From: Blastococcus fimeti
Lineage (GTDB): Bacteria; Actinomycetota; Actinomycetes; Mycobacteriales; Geodermatophilaceae
Assembly (NCBI GenBank): GCA_900102115.1
Contig: FNAW01000004.1
Span: forward strand, 248,001-312,000
Length of the DNA: 64,000 nt
Reading direction: 5' to 3'
The notes under the pieces were generated by a model. The model worked only from the letters and a program-made list of their open reading frames with translations. It was not told the DNA's origin and ran no database searches. Below, one piece after another: positions 27,272 through 38,130 of the stretch (its first letter is position 1; each line of letters opens with the position of its first letter). A program made the position numbers and the translations under genes.

Positions 27272-28126
27272 ATGGCCGATGTGCGTGCACGGGGCTCGCG
27301 GAGAGCTCTCGCGGCCGGTCTGACACGGGCCACGCACCCCGGTCCGGCGGTCGCGGTGACCACCGTCGCGACCCTCCTCGCGGTCGCCGCGGACGTGGGC
27401 CTGGTGCGGACCGGAGTGATCTGCGTCGCTGTTCTCGCAGGTCAGGCGTCCATCGGGTGGAGCAACGACTGGCTCGACGCCGACCGCGACCGCGCCGTCG
27501 CCCGGCCCGACAAGCCGGTGGTGCAGGGCGCCGTCGACCCGGGCCTGCTGCGGTCCGCGGCCCTCGCCTCGGCCGCGGTCGCCGTCGTCGTCTCCCTCCT
27601 GCTGGGGATCGTCCCGGGCCTCCTGCTGCTGGCCCTCGTCGCCAGCGGCTGGGCCTACAACGCCGGACTGAAGCGCACCGCCGCCTCCGCGCTGCCCTAC
27701 GTCACGGGGTTCGGGTCGCTGCCGGCCGGCGTGGTCGCCGCCGCACCGGGCTCGCCGTCCGCACCCTGGTGGCTGGTCGCCGCCGGTGGCGCCCTGGGCG
27801 CGGCCGCCCACCTGGCCAACGTCGCCCCCGATCTCGAGGACGACCTCGCCACCGGGGTGCGCGGCCTCCCCCACCGGCTGGGCGCGACCGTCTCGGCGGT
27901 CACCGGCGCCGTGCTGCTGCTGGCCGCCTCGCTCGTGCTCGTCCTGGGGCCGGACGGCCCGCCGACCGCCGCCGGCTGGGTGTGCCTGGGCATCGCGCTA
28001 CCCGCGGCCCTCGTCGCCGCGCTGGCCGGCACGCCGCGCGGACGGCGGCTGGCCTTTCCCGCCGTCATGCTGCTGACGGTGCTCGACGTCGTCCTGCTGC
28101 TGGCCGGCGGCGCCGCCCTCACGTGA
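27272..28126 (+). CDS. UbiA-family prenyltransferase
   Basis: A 284-residue membrane protein with eight to nine helices. The two Asp-rich motifs of the family are present: NDWLDADRD (about residue 67) and DLEDDL (about 190), which hold Mg-diphosphate. It resembles the actinobacterial SCO6045-like branch, where a lipid or polyprenyl donor is attached to an unknown aromatic acceptor. It is not part of the neighbouring operon and lies between carD and lpqE together with a photolyase, a position where M. tuberculosis has no extra genes. Its stop abuts that of the convergent photolyase gene. Confidence 0.88.
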   Translation: MADVRARGSRRALAAGLTRATHPGPAVAVTTVATLLAVAADVGLVRTGVICVAVLAGQASIGWSNDWLDADRDRAVARPDKPVVQGAVDPGLLRSAALASAAVAVVVSLLLGIVPGLLLLALVASGWAYNAGLKRTAASALPYVTGFGSLPAGVVAAAPGSPSAPWWLVAAGGALGAAAHLANVAPDLEDDLATGVRGLPHRLGATVSAVTGAVLLLAASLVLVLGPDGPPTAAGWVCLGIALPAALVAALAGTPRGRRLAFPAVMLLTVLDVVLLLAGGAALT

Positions 28127-29701
28127 TCAGGGGGGCTCCGTACCGCGCAGTCGCTCCTGCTCCACCACCGCGGGCAGGTCGGCCAGCCGGTCGAGCCCCT
28201 GGAGCGGCCGGCGCATGCGCTGGTTGCCGGCCAAGCGGTCGCGCGTGCGGTCCAGGAAGGCCCAGTAGCCGGCGGTGAACGGGCAGGCGTCCTCCCCGAT
28301 CCGCTTCCTCGGGTCGTAGCGGCAGCCGCCGCAGTAGTCGCTCATCCGGTCGATGTAGGCACCACCCGAGGCGTACGGCTTGGTCGCGAGCACCCCGCCG
28401 TCGGCGTGCTGGCTCATGCCGACGACGTTGGCGACCATCACCCACTCGTAGCCGTCGACGAAGGTCTCGTGGAACCAGTCGGTCATGGCCGAAGGGTCGA
28501 TGCCCCGCTGCAGCGCGTAGTTGCCGAGCACCATCAGCCGCGGGATGTGGTGCACCCAGCCGTCACGGCGCAGGTCGGCCAGCACGTCGGACAGGCACGC
28601 CGCGTCGACCGCCGCGTCGTCGAGGTCGGCCAGCCACGCGGGGACCTCCTCGTGCGCACCGAGGTGGTTCCGTGCGCGGAACCCGCGGCCGAGGTGCCAG
28701 TACATGTGCCAGATGTAGTCGCGCCAGCCCATGACCTGCCGGACGAAGCCCTCGACGCTGCTAAGCGGGAGCAGGTCGCCCGCGGCAGCGCGGTCCCGGG
28801 CCTCCCGCTCGGTGGCGACGACGACCTCCAGCGGGTCGAGCAGGCCGAGGTTCAGCGCCGGCGAGAGCAGCGAGTGGGCCAGCCACCGGTCGCCGGCCAG
28901 CATCGCGTCCTCGTGCGGTCCGAAGGCGCCCAGCCGGTGGTCCAGGAAATCCGCCAACCGCAGCAGGGCCTCGGCGCGGGTCGCCGGGAAGAGCCGCGGC
29001 CCGTCGTCCCCGACGAAGGCGACGAGCCCCTCGGCCTCCCAGCGGTCGAGGTCGGCGCGCACCTCCGCGTCGATCTCGTCCTCCTCCGGCCACCACGGCT
29101 CGGGCACGCCGATCCGGCCGTCTGCCGGCGGCGGCTCGCGGTTGTCGGCGTCCAGGTTCCAGCGGCCGCCGACCGGCTCGGCCCCGTTCATGAGGATGTC
29201 GTGGCGACGCCGCGAGTCCCGGTAGAAGTCCTCCATGAGCAGCCGGCGCCCGCCCCTGCCCCCGGCCCAGGCGGCGAACTCCGGCTGCGTCGTCACGAAG
29301 CCGCGCGCCGCGAGCACCTCCACCCCCGGGCGCCGGAGGACGAGGTCGCGACTGCGCCACGACGTGGGCGCGCAGACGCTCAGCGGTCCCCGCACCCGGT
29401 CGAGCGCCTCGGCGTAGTTGCCGACCTGGTGGAACTCCGCCTGCTCGCCGAGCTCGGCGGCGCGGTGCCGGAGCGCGGAGAGCACCAGGTGGGCCTTCTG
29501 GCGGTGGAATCGGCGACGGGCGAACACCTCGCGCGACTCGACGAGCAGGACGGGCTGGTCCGGGCGGTCGAGGAAGTGCGGTCCGAGCTGGTCGGCGAAG
29601 CACCACCGCCTGGTCCCCGGCGCCGTCGCGGGGAAGTCGGCGAGAGCGGGGTCCGGCTCCCCGCCGTCCCCGCTCGAGCCCCCGAGCGCACTCGACGCCA
29701 C
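28127..29701 (-). CDS. Iron-sulfur bacterial cryptochrome/(6-4) photolyase
   Basis: A 524-residue protein of the FeS-BCP (PhrB-like) branch. The N-terminal antenna domain starts WCFADQLGPHFLD and the catalytic helical domain holds the FAD. The four cluster cysteines are visible: one in VDAACLSD, then CGGC (C-x2-C) and C in EDACPF, with 12 residues between the last two as in Agrobacterium PhrB. Such enzymes repair (6-4) photoproducts by light. The GTG at 29701 has GGGAGG 8 nt upstream; the reading could begin further upstream but without support. Divergent from lpqE. Confidence 0.92.
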   Translation of the reverse strand: MASSALGGSSGDGGEPDPALADFPATAPGTRRWCFADQLGPHFLDRPDQPVLLVESREVFARRRFHRQKAHLVLSALRHRAAELGEQAEFHQVGNYAEALDRVRGPLSVCAPTSWRSRDLVLRRPGVEVLAARGFVTTQPEFAAWAGGRGGRRLLMEDFYRDSRRRHDILMNGAEPVGGRWNLDADNREPPPADGRIGVPEPWWPEEDEIDAEVRADLDRWEAEGLVAFVGDDGPRLFPATRAEALLRLADFLDHRLGAFGPHEDAMLAGDRWLAHSLLSPALNLGLLDPLEVVVATEREARDRAAAGDLLPLSSVEGFVRQVMGWRDYIWHMYWHLGRGFRARNHLGAHEEVPAWLADLDDAAVDAACLSDVLADLRRDGWVHHIPRLMVLGNYALQRGIDPSAMTDWFHETFVDGYEWVMVANVVGMSQHADGGVLATKPYASGGAYIDRMSDYCGGCRYDPRKRIGEDACPFTAGYWAFLDRTRDRLAGNQRMRRPLQGLDRLADLPAVVEQERLRGTEPP

Positions 29702-29738
29702 CGGCCTCACCTCCCGGCGGACATCGTGAGGCGCCCGA

Positions 29739-29744
29739 TAGGCT
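29739..29744 (+). promoter_or_regulatory. -10 box upstream of lpqE
   Basis: TAGGCT, giving a leader of about 60 nt that contains the SD GTGGAGG. Confidence 0.45.
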
Positions 29745-29809
29745 GGGCGCGACTCGGTCCACCGACCCCGGTGGCCGCCATCATCGAACCTGTGTGGAGG
29801 TCGACGGCC

Positions 29810-30427
29810 GTGAACCGCGCTCTGCGCGCCGCCATCGTGGGCGTTGCTCTGTTCTCCCCCGTCGCCCTCTCCGCGTGCAGCGCGGGGCAGGTCACGCAGA
29901 CCGCCACCCAGGAGCGCGACAAGGTCGGCGCCATGGCGCAGGTCGGCGACATCACCCTGCGCCAGGTGAACCTGGCCTACCCGCGCAGCGGGAGCTACGA
30001 CGCCGGCGACGACGTCGAGCTGACGATGGCCATCGTCAACACCGGCGAGGAGGCCGACACCCTGGTCTCCGTCGAGGGCGAGGGCTTCGGTGACGCCGAG
30101 ATCTCCGGCACCGCGACGGGCACCGCCGCCTCGGCGTCCGACGAGATCGAGCTCCCGCCGGACGCCACGGTCTTCGTCGGCCCCGACGAGGACGTGACGA
30201 TCACCCTGACCGACCTCGACGAGTCCGTGACCGTCGGGCAGCACCTGCCCCTCGTGCTGACCTTCGAGAACGCCGGCGAGGTGACCGTGCTGGCCACGGT
30301 CGCGACCCCCGCCGACGAGCTCGAGCGCGAGGAGGGCTTCGACTTCCACCACTCGGAGGAAGAGGGCGAAGGCGCCGAAGGTGCCGAGGACATCGCGCGC
30401 GAGCGCGAGTCCGCCGTCGGCGACTGA
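29810..30427 (+). CDS. lpqE: LpqE-type lipoprotein
   Basis: A 205-residue lipoprotein. The signal peptide ends LFSPVALSAC, giving lipidation at about Cys23. The mature part has an immunoglobulin-like beta sandwich pattern (GDITLRQVNLAYPRSGSYDAGDDVELTMAIVN) and a strongly acidic C-terminal tail. The position directly before radA-disA on the same strand and after carD matches lpqE (Rv3584) of M. tuberculosis. Relatives of the PCuAC copper-chaperone fold look similar, but no Met/His copper motif is evident. Function unknown. Confidence 0.8.
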   Translation: MNRALRAAIVGVALFSPVALSACSAGQVTQTATQERDKVGAMAQVGDITLRQVNLAYPRSGSYDAGDDVELTMAIVNTGEEADTLVSVEGEGFGDAEISGTATGTAASASDEIELPPDATVFVGPDEDVTITLTDLDESVTVGQHLPLVLTFENAGEVTVLATVATPADELEREEGFDFHHSEEEGEGAEGAEDIARERESAVGD

Positions 30428-30476
30428 CCGACCCTCCCGGCCGGCAGCGCTCCGGCGTCCTGTCGGTGGCCGGGGT

Positions 30477-30482
30477 TAGCGT
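30477..30482 (+). promoter_or_regulatory. -10 box of radA
   Basis: TAGCGT ends 6 nt before the radA GTG; leaderless spacing, no SD. Confidence 0.5.
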
Positions 30483-30488
30483 CGCCCC

Positions 30489-31853
30489 GTGCCACCTGCC
30501 GGAGTGAAGACCGCCCGCCCCGCCCACCGCTGCACCGAGTGCGGCTACGCCTCGGCCAAGTGGGTCGGCCGCTGCCCGGAGTGCCAGGCCTGGGGCACGA
30601 TCCAGGAGATCGGCACGGCCGGCCCCTCGCTGCGCGCCGTCGCCGCGGGCCCGGTCACCGCGCCCGCCCGCCCGATCGCCGAGGTCGAGCTGGCCGGCGC
30701 CCGGGCCGTCCCGACCGGCATCGGTGAGTTCGACCGCGTCCTCGGCGGCGGGCTGGTCCCCGGCGCGGTGCTGCTGGTCGCCGGCGAGCCCGGGGTCGGC
30801 AAGAGCACGCTGCTGCTCGAGGTCGCCCACCGCGTCGCCGCGAGCAACGGACCCGCCCTGGTCGTGTCGGGCGAGGAGTCCGCCGGCCAGGTCCGGCTGC
30901 GCGCCGAGCGCATCGGCGCCCTGCACGAGCGGCTCTACCTGGCCGCGGAGACCGAGCTGTCGGCCGTCCTCTCGCACGTCGAGCAGGTCGACCCGACGCT
31001 CCTGGTCCTCGACAGCGTCCAGACGGTGCGCTCCCCCGGCGACGGCACGGACGGCGGCGCGACGCAGGTCCGCGCGGTCGCCAGCGCGCTGACCGCCGTC
31101 GCCAAGAGCCGCGGGATGACCACGATCCTCGTCGGCCACGTGACCAAGGACGGCGCGATCGCCGGCCCGCGGACCCTGGAGCACCTGGTCGACGTGGTCA
31201 TCTCCTTCGACGGGGAGCGGCACTCCACGCTGAGGCTGGTCCGCGCCACCAAGAACCGGTTCGGCCCGGCCGACGAGATCGGCTGCTTCGAGATCGGGGA
31301 CACCGGCGTCGTCGGCGTGCCCGACCCCTCGGCACTGTTCGTCTCGCGTCGCGCGGCGCCCGTGCCGGGCAGCTGCGTCACCGTCACGATGGAGGGCAGC
31401 CGGCCGCTGCTGGCCGAGGTGCAGGCCCTGGTGGCCGGCTCCTCGGGCGGCGGCTCACCGCGGCGGGCGGTCAGCGGCCTCGACGCGCAGCGGGTGGCGA
31501 TGGTCAACGCCGTCGTCGAGCGCCGCGGCGGGGTCAAGCTGGCCGACGCCGACGTGTTCGCGGCCTCCGTCGGGGGCGTGCGCATCGGCGAGCCGGCGGC
31601 CGATCTGGCGCTGGCGCTCGCCATCGCCTCGGCGTCCAACGACCGGGCGCTCCCGGCCGGGATGATCGCGCTCGGCGAGGTCGGGCTGTCCGGGGAGATC
31701 CGCCGGGTGGGCGGCACCGGCCGCCGGCTGGCCGAGGCCGCCCGGCAGGGGTACCAGGTCGCCTTCGTCCCGCCGGACGCCGGCCCGCCTCCTCCGGGCA
31801 TCCGCCTGGTCGAGGTCCCCGATCTCGGATCCGCGTTCTCCCGGCTCTTCTGA
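30489..31853 (+). CDS. radA: DNA repair protein RadA (Sms)
   Basis: A 454-residue RecA-like helicase that drives branch migration in recombination. An N-terminal zinc finger (CTEC, then CPEC) precedes the ATPase core with Walker A GEPGVGKST, Walker B LLVLDSVQT and the RadA-specific KNRFGPADEIG motif. A C-terminal Lon-protease-like domain (about 285-450) lacks the catalytic Ser. It sits just upstream of disA, a conserved pair in actinobacteria and firmicutes in which RadA modulates DisA. Confidence 0.97.
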   Translation: MPPAGVKTARPAHRCTECGYASAKWVGRCPECQAWGTIQEIGTAGPSLRAVAAGPVTAPARPIAEVELAGARAVPTGIGEFDRVLGGGLVPGAVLLVAGEPGVGKSTLLLEVAHRVAASNGPALVVSGEESAGQVRLRAERIGALHERLYLAAETELSAVLSHVEQVDPTLLVLDSVQTVRSPGDGTDGGATQVRAVASALTAVAKSRGMTTILVGHVTKDGAIAGPRTLEHLVDVVISFDGERHSTLRLVRATKNRFGPADEIGCFEIGDTGVVGVPDPSALFVSRRAAPVPGSCVTVTMEGSRPLLAEVQALVAGSSGGGSPRRAVSGLDAQRVAMVNAVVERRGGVKLADADVFAASVGGVRIGEPAADLALALAIASASNDRALPAGMIALGEVGLSGEIRRVGGTGRRLAEAARQGYQVAFVPPDAGPPPPGIRLVEVPDLGSAFSRLF

Positions 31854-31915
31854 ACCAAACGGGTTCCGCATCTGAGATGCTGACCCGGAGCCCGGTCCCC
31901 CGTGGGGCGGGCACG

Positions 31916-31921
31916 TAGACT
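31916..31921 (+). promoter_or_regulatory. Candidate -10 box of disA
   Basis: TAGACT in the radA-disA gap, 34 nt before the start codon; disA can be expressed apart from radA. Confidence 0.4.
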
Positions 31922-31955
31922 CGGCATCCGCACCACTCGACCGTCAGGAGCGCTC

Positions 31956-33041
31956 GTGCCCGCCGCTGAGGACGCCGAGGTCGCACTGCGCGAGCTCCTC
32001 GGCCGGATCGCTCCGGGCACCGCCCTGCGCGACGGTCTGGAGCGCATCCTGGCCGGCCGCACCGGCGCGCTCATCGTCCTCGGGTACGACCGGGTGGTCG
32101 AGTCGCTGTGCACCGGCGGCTTCGCGCTGGACGTGGCGAACTCCGCCACCCGCCTCCGCGAGCTGGCCAAGATGGACGGCGCGGTCATCGTCTCCTACGA
32201 CGGCAGCCGCATCGTGCGCGCCGGCGTGCACCTGATGCCCGACCCGACCGTGCCGACCGAGGAGTCGGGCACCCGGCACCGCACGGCCGAGCGGGTCGCG
32301 ATCCAGACCGGCTTCCCGGTGATCTCGGTGAGCCAGTCGATGCACATCATCAGCGTGTACGTGACCGGGCGCCGGTACACCCTGGAGCACCCCACCACGA
32401 TCCTGGCCCGCGCCAACCAGGCCCTCGCGGCGCTGGAGCGGTACAAGCTCCGCCTCGACGAGGTGGCGAGCACCCTGTCCGCTCTGGAGATCGAGGACCT
32501 CGTCACGGTCCGCGACGCGATGAGCGTCAGCCAGCGGCTGGAGATGGTCCGCCGCATCGCCGACGAGATCGAGGGCTTCGTCGTCGAGCTCGGCACCGAC
32601 GGCCGGCTGCTCGCGCTGCAGCTCGACGAGATGCTCGCCGGCGTCGAGGAGGACCGCGGCCTGCTGGTGCAGGACTACCTGCCCGACGGCGGCCGCCGGG
32701 TGCGCACGATCGACCAGGTGCTCACCGACCTGCGGGCGCTGACGGCCACCGAGCTGCTGGACCTGTCGGCGGTGGCCCGCTGCTACGGCCTGCCGACGTC
32801 GCCCGACGCGCTCGACTCCCCCGTCAGCCCGCGCGGCTACCGGCTGCTCAACCGGGTGCCCCGGCTCCCGTCGGGGATCATCGACCGGCTGGTCGACCAC
32901 TTCGGCGGCCTGCAGAAGCTGCTGGCGGCCACCATCGAGGACCTGCTGGCCGTCGAGGGCGTCGGTGAGGCCCGGGCGCGCGGGATCCGCGAGGGGCTCT
33001 CCCGCCTCGCCGAGACCTCGATCCTCGACCGCTACAGCTGA
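31956..33041 (+). CDS. disA: DNA integrity scanning diadenylate cyclase DisA
   Basis: A 361-residue octameric protein that makes c-di-AMP from two ATP. The N-terminal DAC domain has both catalytic motifs, DGA ([12 protein letters not shown]) and RHR ([10 protein letters not shown]). A helical linker and a C-terminal helix-hairpin-helix domain (about 295-360, [19 protein letters not shown]) that scans DNA for branched structures follow. The GTG at 31956 is preceded by CAGGAG. No dedicated c-di-AMP phosphodiesterase is in the window. Confidence 0.97.
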   Translation: MPAAEDAEVALRELLGRIAPGTALRDGLERILAGRTGALIVLGYDRVVESLCTGGFALDVANSATRLRELAKMDGAVIVSYDGSRIVRAGVHLMPDPTVPTEESGTRHRTAERVAIQTGFPVISVSQSMHIISVYVTGRRYTLEHPTTILARANQALAALERYKLRLDEVASTLSALEIEDLVTVRDAMSVSQRLEMVRRIADEIEGFVVELGTDGRLLALQLDEMLAGVEEDRGLLVQDYLPDGGRRVRTIDQVLTDLRALTATELLDLSAVARCYGLPTSPDALDSPVSPRGYRLLNRVPRLPSGIIDRLVDHFGGLQKLLAATIEDLLAVEGVGEARARGIREGLSRLAETSILDRYS

Positions 33042-33053
33042 GCGCCGCCGGCG

Positions 33054-33755
33054 TCAGGTGAGGCTGAGCGCCGCGTCCGGCGAGCTCTTGGTGTCCAGCC
33101 GGCCACGGACGGCGTAGCTGCCGGCCGGCGGCGGCGTCCGCTCACCGGCGCAGTCCGGCGCGCTGGTCAGCCCGCCCCACACCACCGGGAAGACCACCGC
33201 CTCGCCGGGCACCAGCGTCCGCACGTCGGGGCCGGACTCGGGGAAGCAGTCGTTGCTGCCCCACACCCGCGCGCCCGCACCGTCGAGCAGGATCAGCTCC
33301 TGCAGCGCCTTGTCCAGGTCGCGCACGCAGGGCGTCGCAGACGCGTTGACCACGACGAGCTCGAACACCGGCTTGCTGCCCACCGCGGCGGTGCCCGGGG
33401 TGCGGACCTCGATCGACAGCATGTCGTCGCTGCACGGCCCGCCGGGCTCCGCGGCCGGCGGCGGCGCGGCGGCCGGTTCACCCTCGGCCGCAGGGGGGGC
33501 CTCGGCGGGCACGGGCTCGGGTGGGACCGGGGTGCGCACGGCGGTCAGCGAGGGGACGACCTTCTCCAGGGCCGGCGTCGGCGCCGGCTCCGCGGCCTCC
33601 GGCGCGGTGTCCCCGCCGGCGTCATCGGACCCGCCGGTGAGCAGCAGGATCCCGCCCCAGGTGCCGCCGCCCAGGACGACCAGCAGGACGACCAGCGCCA
33701 CCAGACGACGACGCCAGTAGACGGGCGCCGGCAGCGGTCCGACCGGGTGCAGCAC
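33054..33755 (-). CDS. Membrane-anchored protein, Rv3587c-like
   Basis: A 233-residue protein with one N-terminal transmembrane helix (about 13-38, RLVALVVLLVVLGGGTWGGILLLTGG), a Pro/Ala/Glu-rich linker to about residue 105, and an extracytoplasmic beta domain with four cysteines (PCSDD, ATPCVRD, NDCFPE, PDCAGE) likely forming two disulfides. It resembles DUF4232-type folds. Position after disA matches Rv3587c of M. tuberculosis. The GTG at 33755 is chosen because TAGCGT lies 7 nt upstream. Confidence 0.75.
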   Translation of the reverse strand: MLHPVGPLPAPVYWRRRLVALVVLLVVLGGGTWGGILLLTGGSDDAGGDTAPEAAEPAPTPALEKVVPSLTAVRTPVPPEPVPAEAPPAAEGEPAAAPPPAAEPGGPCSDDMLSIEVRTPGTAAVGSKPVFELVVVNASATPCVRDLDKALQELILLDGAGARVWGSNDCFPESGPDVRTLVPGEAVVFPVVWGGLTSAPDCAGERTPPPAGSYAVRGRLDTKSSPDAALSLT

Positions 33756-33762
33756 GGGCGGA

Positions 33763-33768
33763 ACGCTA
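33763..33768 (-). promoter_or_regulatory. -10 box of the Rv3587c-like gene
   Basis: TAGCGT on the minus strand, 7 nt before GTG 33755. Confidence 0.5.
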
Positions 33769-33832
33769 TCCGGGGCAGGCCCCGGCGCCCGACCCGGCAC
33801 GCCGCTCCCCCCGGACGGCACACTGGACCCCC

Positions 33833-34735
33833 GTGACCAGCCTTCCCATCCGTCCCGCGCCGCACGTCGGACCGGCCGCTGGCGAGATCGTCGTCGACTG
33901 GTTCGCCGGCGCCGCCCGGGACCTCCCGTGGCGCCGGCCGGGGGTGGACGCCTGGGCGGTGCTGGTCAGCGAGGTGATGCTGCAGCAGACGCCCGTCGCC
34001 CGGGTGGAGCCGCTCTGGCGGGAGTGGCTGGCGCGCTGGCCGGCTCCCTCGGCGCTCGCCGCGGCCAGCCCGGCGGAGGTCATCCGCGCCTGGGGCAAGC
34101 TCGGCTACCCGCGGCGTGCGTTGCGGCTGCGCGAGGCCGCGCAGGCGATCGCGGAGCGGCACGGCGACGTCGTCCCGTCGTCGGTGCCCGAGCTCGAGGC
34201 GCTCCCGGGCATCGGCACGTACACCGCGCGGGCGGTCGCCTGCTTCGGCTACGGCCAGCGGCAGCCCGTCGTCGACACCAACGTCCGGCGCGTGGTCGCC
34301 CGACTGGTGCACGGCAGGGCGGAGGCCGGCACGGCCCGGGCCGCCGACCTCGACGACGTCGCCGCGCTCGCGCCGCAGGACGAGGAGCGGGCGGTGCGCT
34401 TCTCGGTGGCGATCATGGAGCTCGGCGCGCTGGTCTGCGTGGCCGGCACCCCGCGGTGCGGGGCGTGCCCGGTCCGCGACCGGTGCGCCTGGCGGCTGGC
34501 CGGGTCGCCCGCGCACGACGGCCCGGCCCGGCGCGTGCAGAAGTTCGCCGGCACCGACCGGCAGGTGCGCGGCCGGCTGCTCGACGTGCTGCGAGCAGCG
34601 CCGGAGCCGGTGGACGCGGCCGCCCTCGAGCCCACCTGGGACGACGCGGTCCAGCGCTCGCGCTGCCTGGACTCCCTGCTGGCCGACGGCCTGGTCGAGC
34701 AGACCGAGGACGGTCTGTTCAGGCTCCCTGCCTGA
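33833..34735 (+). CDS. mutY: A/G-specific adenine DNA glycosylase MutY
   Basis: A 300-residue glycosylase that removes adenine opposite 8-oxoguanine. HhH motif LPGIGTYTARAVACFGYG, catalytic Asp in PVVDTNVRRV, catalytic Glu in SEVMLQQT, and the [4Fe-4S] loop C-x6-C-x2-C-x5-C (CVAGTPRCGACPVRDRC) are all intact. At 300 residues it lacks the C-terminal NUDIX-like domain that checks 8-oxoG in longer MutY, as in other short actinobacterial forms. The tail instead looks like a winged-helix remnant. GTG start at 33833. Confidence 0.95.
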   Translation: MTSLPIRPAPHVGPAAGEIVVDWFAGAARDLPWRRPGVDAWAVLVSEVMLQQTPVARVEPLWREWLARWPAPSALAAASPAEVIRAWGKLGYPRRALRLREAAQAIAERHGDVVPSSVPELEALPGIGTYTARAVACFGYGQRQPVVDTNVRRVVARLVHGRAEAGTARAADLDDVAALAPQDEERAVRFSVAIMELGALVCVAGTPRCGACPVRDRCAWRLAGSPAHDGPARRVQKFAGTDRQVRGRLLDVLRAAPEPVDAAALEPTWDDAVQRSRCLDSLLADGLVEQTEDGLFRLPA

Positions 34736-34738
34736 ACG

Positions 34739-34781
34739 ACAGGAGGCCCCTCCGCCCGGTGCGGGCGGAGGGGCCTCCTGT
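34739..34781. terminator. Bidirectional terminator between mutY and clpC
   Basis: A perfect 19-bp stem (ACAGGAGGCCCCTCCGCCC with its complement) closed by the 5-nt loop GGTGC. It serves the convergent mutY and clpC transcripts; the clpC stop lies 14 nt beyond it. Confidence 0.9.
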
Positions 34782-34794
34782 GTCGTGCGGGTGC

Positions 34795-37332
<2,538 letters not shown>

Positions 37333-37430
37333 CTGCTGCTTCTCCTTCGACCGGCTGGTCCGGCACTGTCCTCCCCTGGTCTGGGAAGGAGCACCCGACA
37401 TCCGTCGGCGCTGGGGGCACCGGTCATTCC

Positions 37431-37436
37431 ACTGTA
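37431..37436 (-). promoter_or_regulatory. Candidate -10 box of clpC
   Basis: TACAGT on the minus strand inside the 237-nt clpC leader and upstream region. A GTTCGC half-site just upstream recalls ClgR sites but the second half is not conserved. Confidence 0.4.
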
Positions 37437-37568
37437 GTCGCGAACCTCCCCGTCCCGTCGCGGTCCGACGGGCGTGGTGGATGGCTGTCCGGTCCAACCG
37501 ACGCGCGTGGAGTGCTGTTCCGCCGGGGTTACGCCGTCAGCGGACGCCGGCGGGCCGTCCCGGGAACG

Positions 37569-37606
37569 ACGGAGACCCGGCCCCCCATGGGGAACCGGGT
37601 CTCCGT
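37569..37606 (-). terminator. Terminator of lsr2
   Basis: ACGGAGACCCGG pairs perfectly with CCGGGTCTCCGT over 12 bp, with an inner CCCC/GGGG helix. It starts 19 nt beyond the lsr2 stop. Confidence 0.85.
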
Positions 37607-37625
37607 GCCGTGCGGGTGGGGCGAC

Positions 37626-37973
37626 TCAGTGAGCCGCCTCGTAGGCCTCCACGACGCCTGCCGGGATGCGGCCGCGGTCGCTGACCTGGTGGCCGTTCTT
37701 GCGGGCCCAGTCACGGATCGCGCCGGCCTGCTCGCGGTCCATGCGACCGCCGGTGGCGCGGGAGCGACCCCCGCCGGAGGCGCCGCGGCTGCCGCGACCG
37801 ACCTTGCGGGCGGCCGACACGTAGCGCGAGAACACATCGCGCAGTTCCGTGGCGTTCTTCTCCGCGAGGTCGATCTCGTACGAGGTGCCGTCGAGCGAGA
37901 AGCTCACGGTCTCGTCGGCGGGGAGATTCTCGTCGAGGTCGTCACTCAGGATGACCTGTACCTTGCGCGCCAT
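37626..37973 (-). CDS. lsr2: Nucleoid-associated silencer Lsr2
   Basis: A 115-residue protein. The N-terminal dimerisation domain ([36 protein letters not shown]) and the C-terminal DNA-binding domain ([19 protein letters not shown]) with the AT-hook-like RGR are complete. A basic Gly/Arg-rich linker joins them. Lsr2 coats AT-rich DNA and silences acquired genes, the actinobacterial counterpart of H-NS. Single gene with its own terminator and a relatively AT-rich upstream region that may allow self-binding. Confidence 0.98.
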   Translation of the reverse strand: MARKVQVILSDDLDENLPADETVSFSLDGTSYEIDLAEKNATELRDVFSRYVSAARKVGRGSRGASGGGRSRATGGRMDREQAGAIRDWARKNGHQVSDRGRIPAGVVEAYEAAH

Positions 37974-38130
37974 TCACGTTCCTCACTTCTGTATTCCCAG
38001 CCCCGTGATCGGATGGGTGCGTCACCGTCGGCGACGCAATCATCAAACCACATCGGTCGACCATTAGTCGCACCCGATCGACTATGTCACCGAATGGAGC
38101 GGTAACAGGAACTCGGGTTCTCGGAAATAG
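37974..38130. other. AT-richer intergenic region upstream of lsr2
   Basis: 157 nt between the lysS stop and lsr2 start, visibly less GC-rich than the rest. On the minus strand GTGACA and TAATGG are 18 nt apart, a possible lsr2 promoter. No terminator for lysS is evident. Confidence 0.4.

Noticed and set aside
29810-30427. PCuAC copper chaperone
   Set aside because: The fold pattern is similar but the Met/His copper-binding motif is not visible; position supports LpqE.
33833-34735. Truncated mutY
   Set aside because: It lacks the NUDIX-like domain, but short MutY of this size is normal in actinobacteria and all catalytic residues are present.
37437-37460. ClgR operator at the clpC promoter
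   Set aside because: Only a GTTCGC half-site is present; the matching GCG half at the right spacing is missing.
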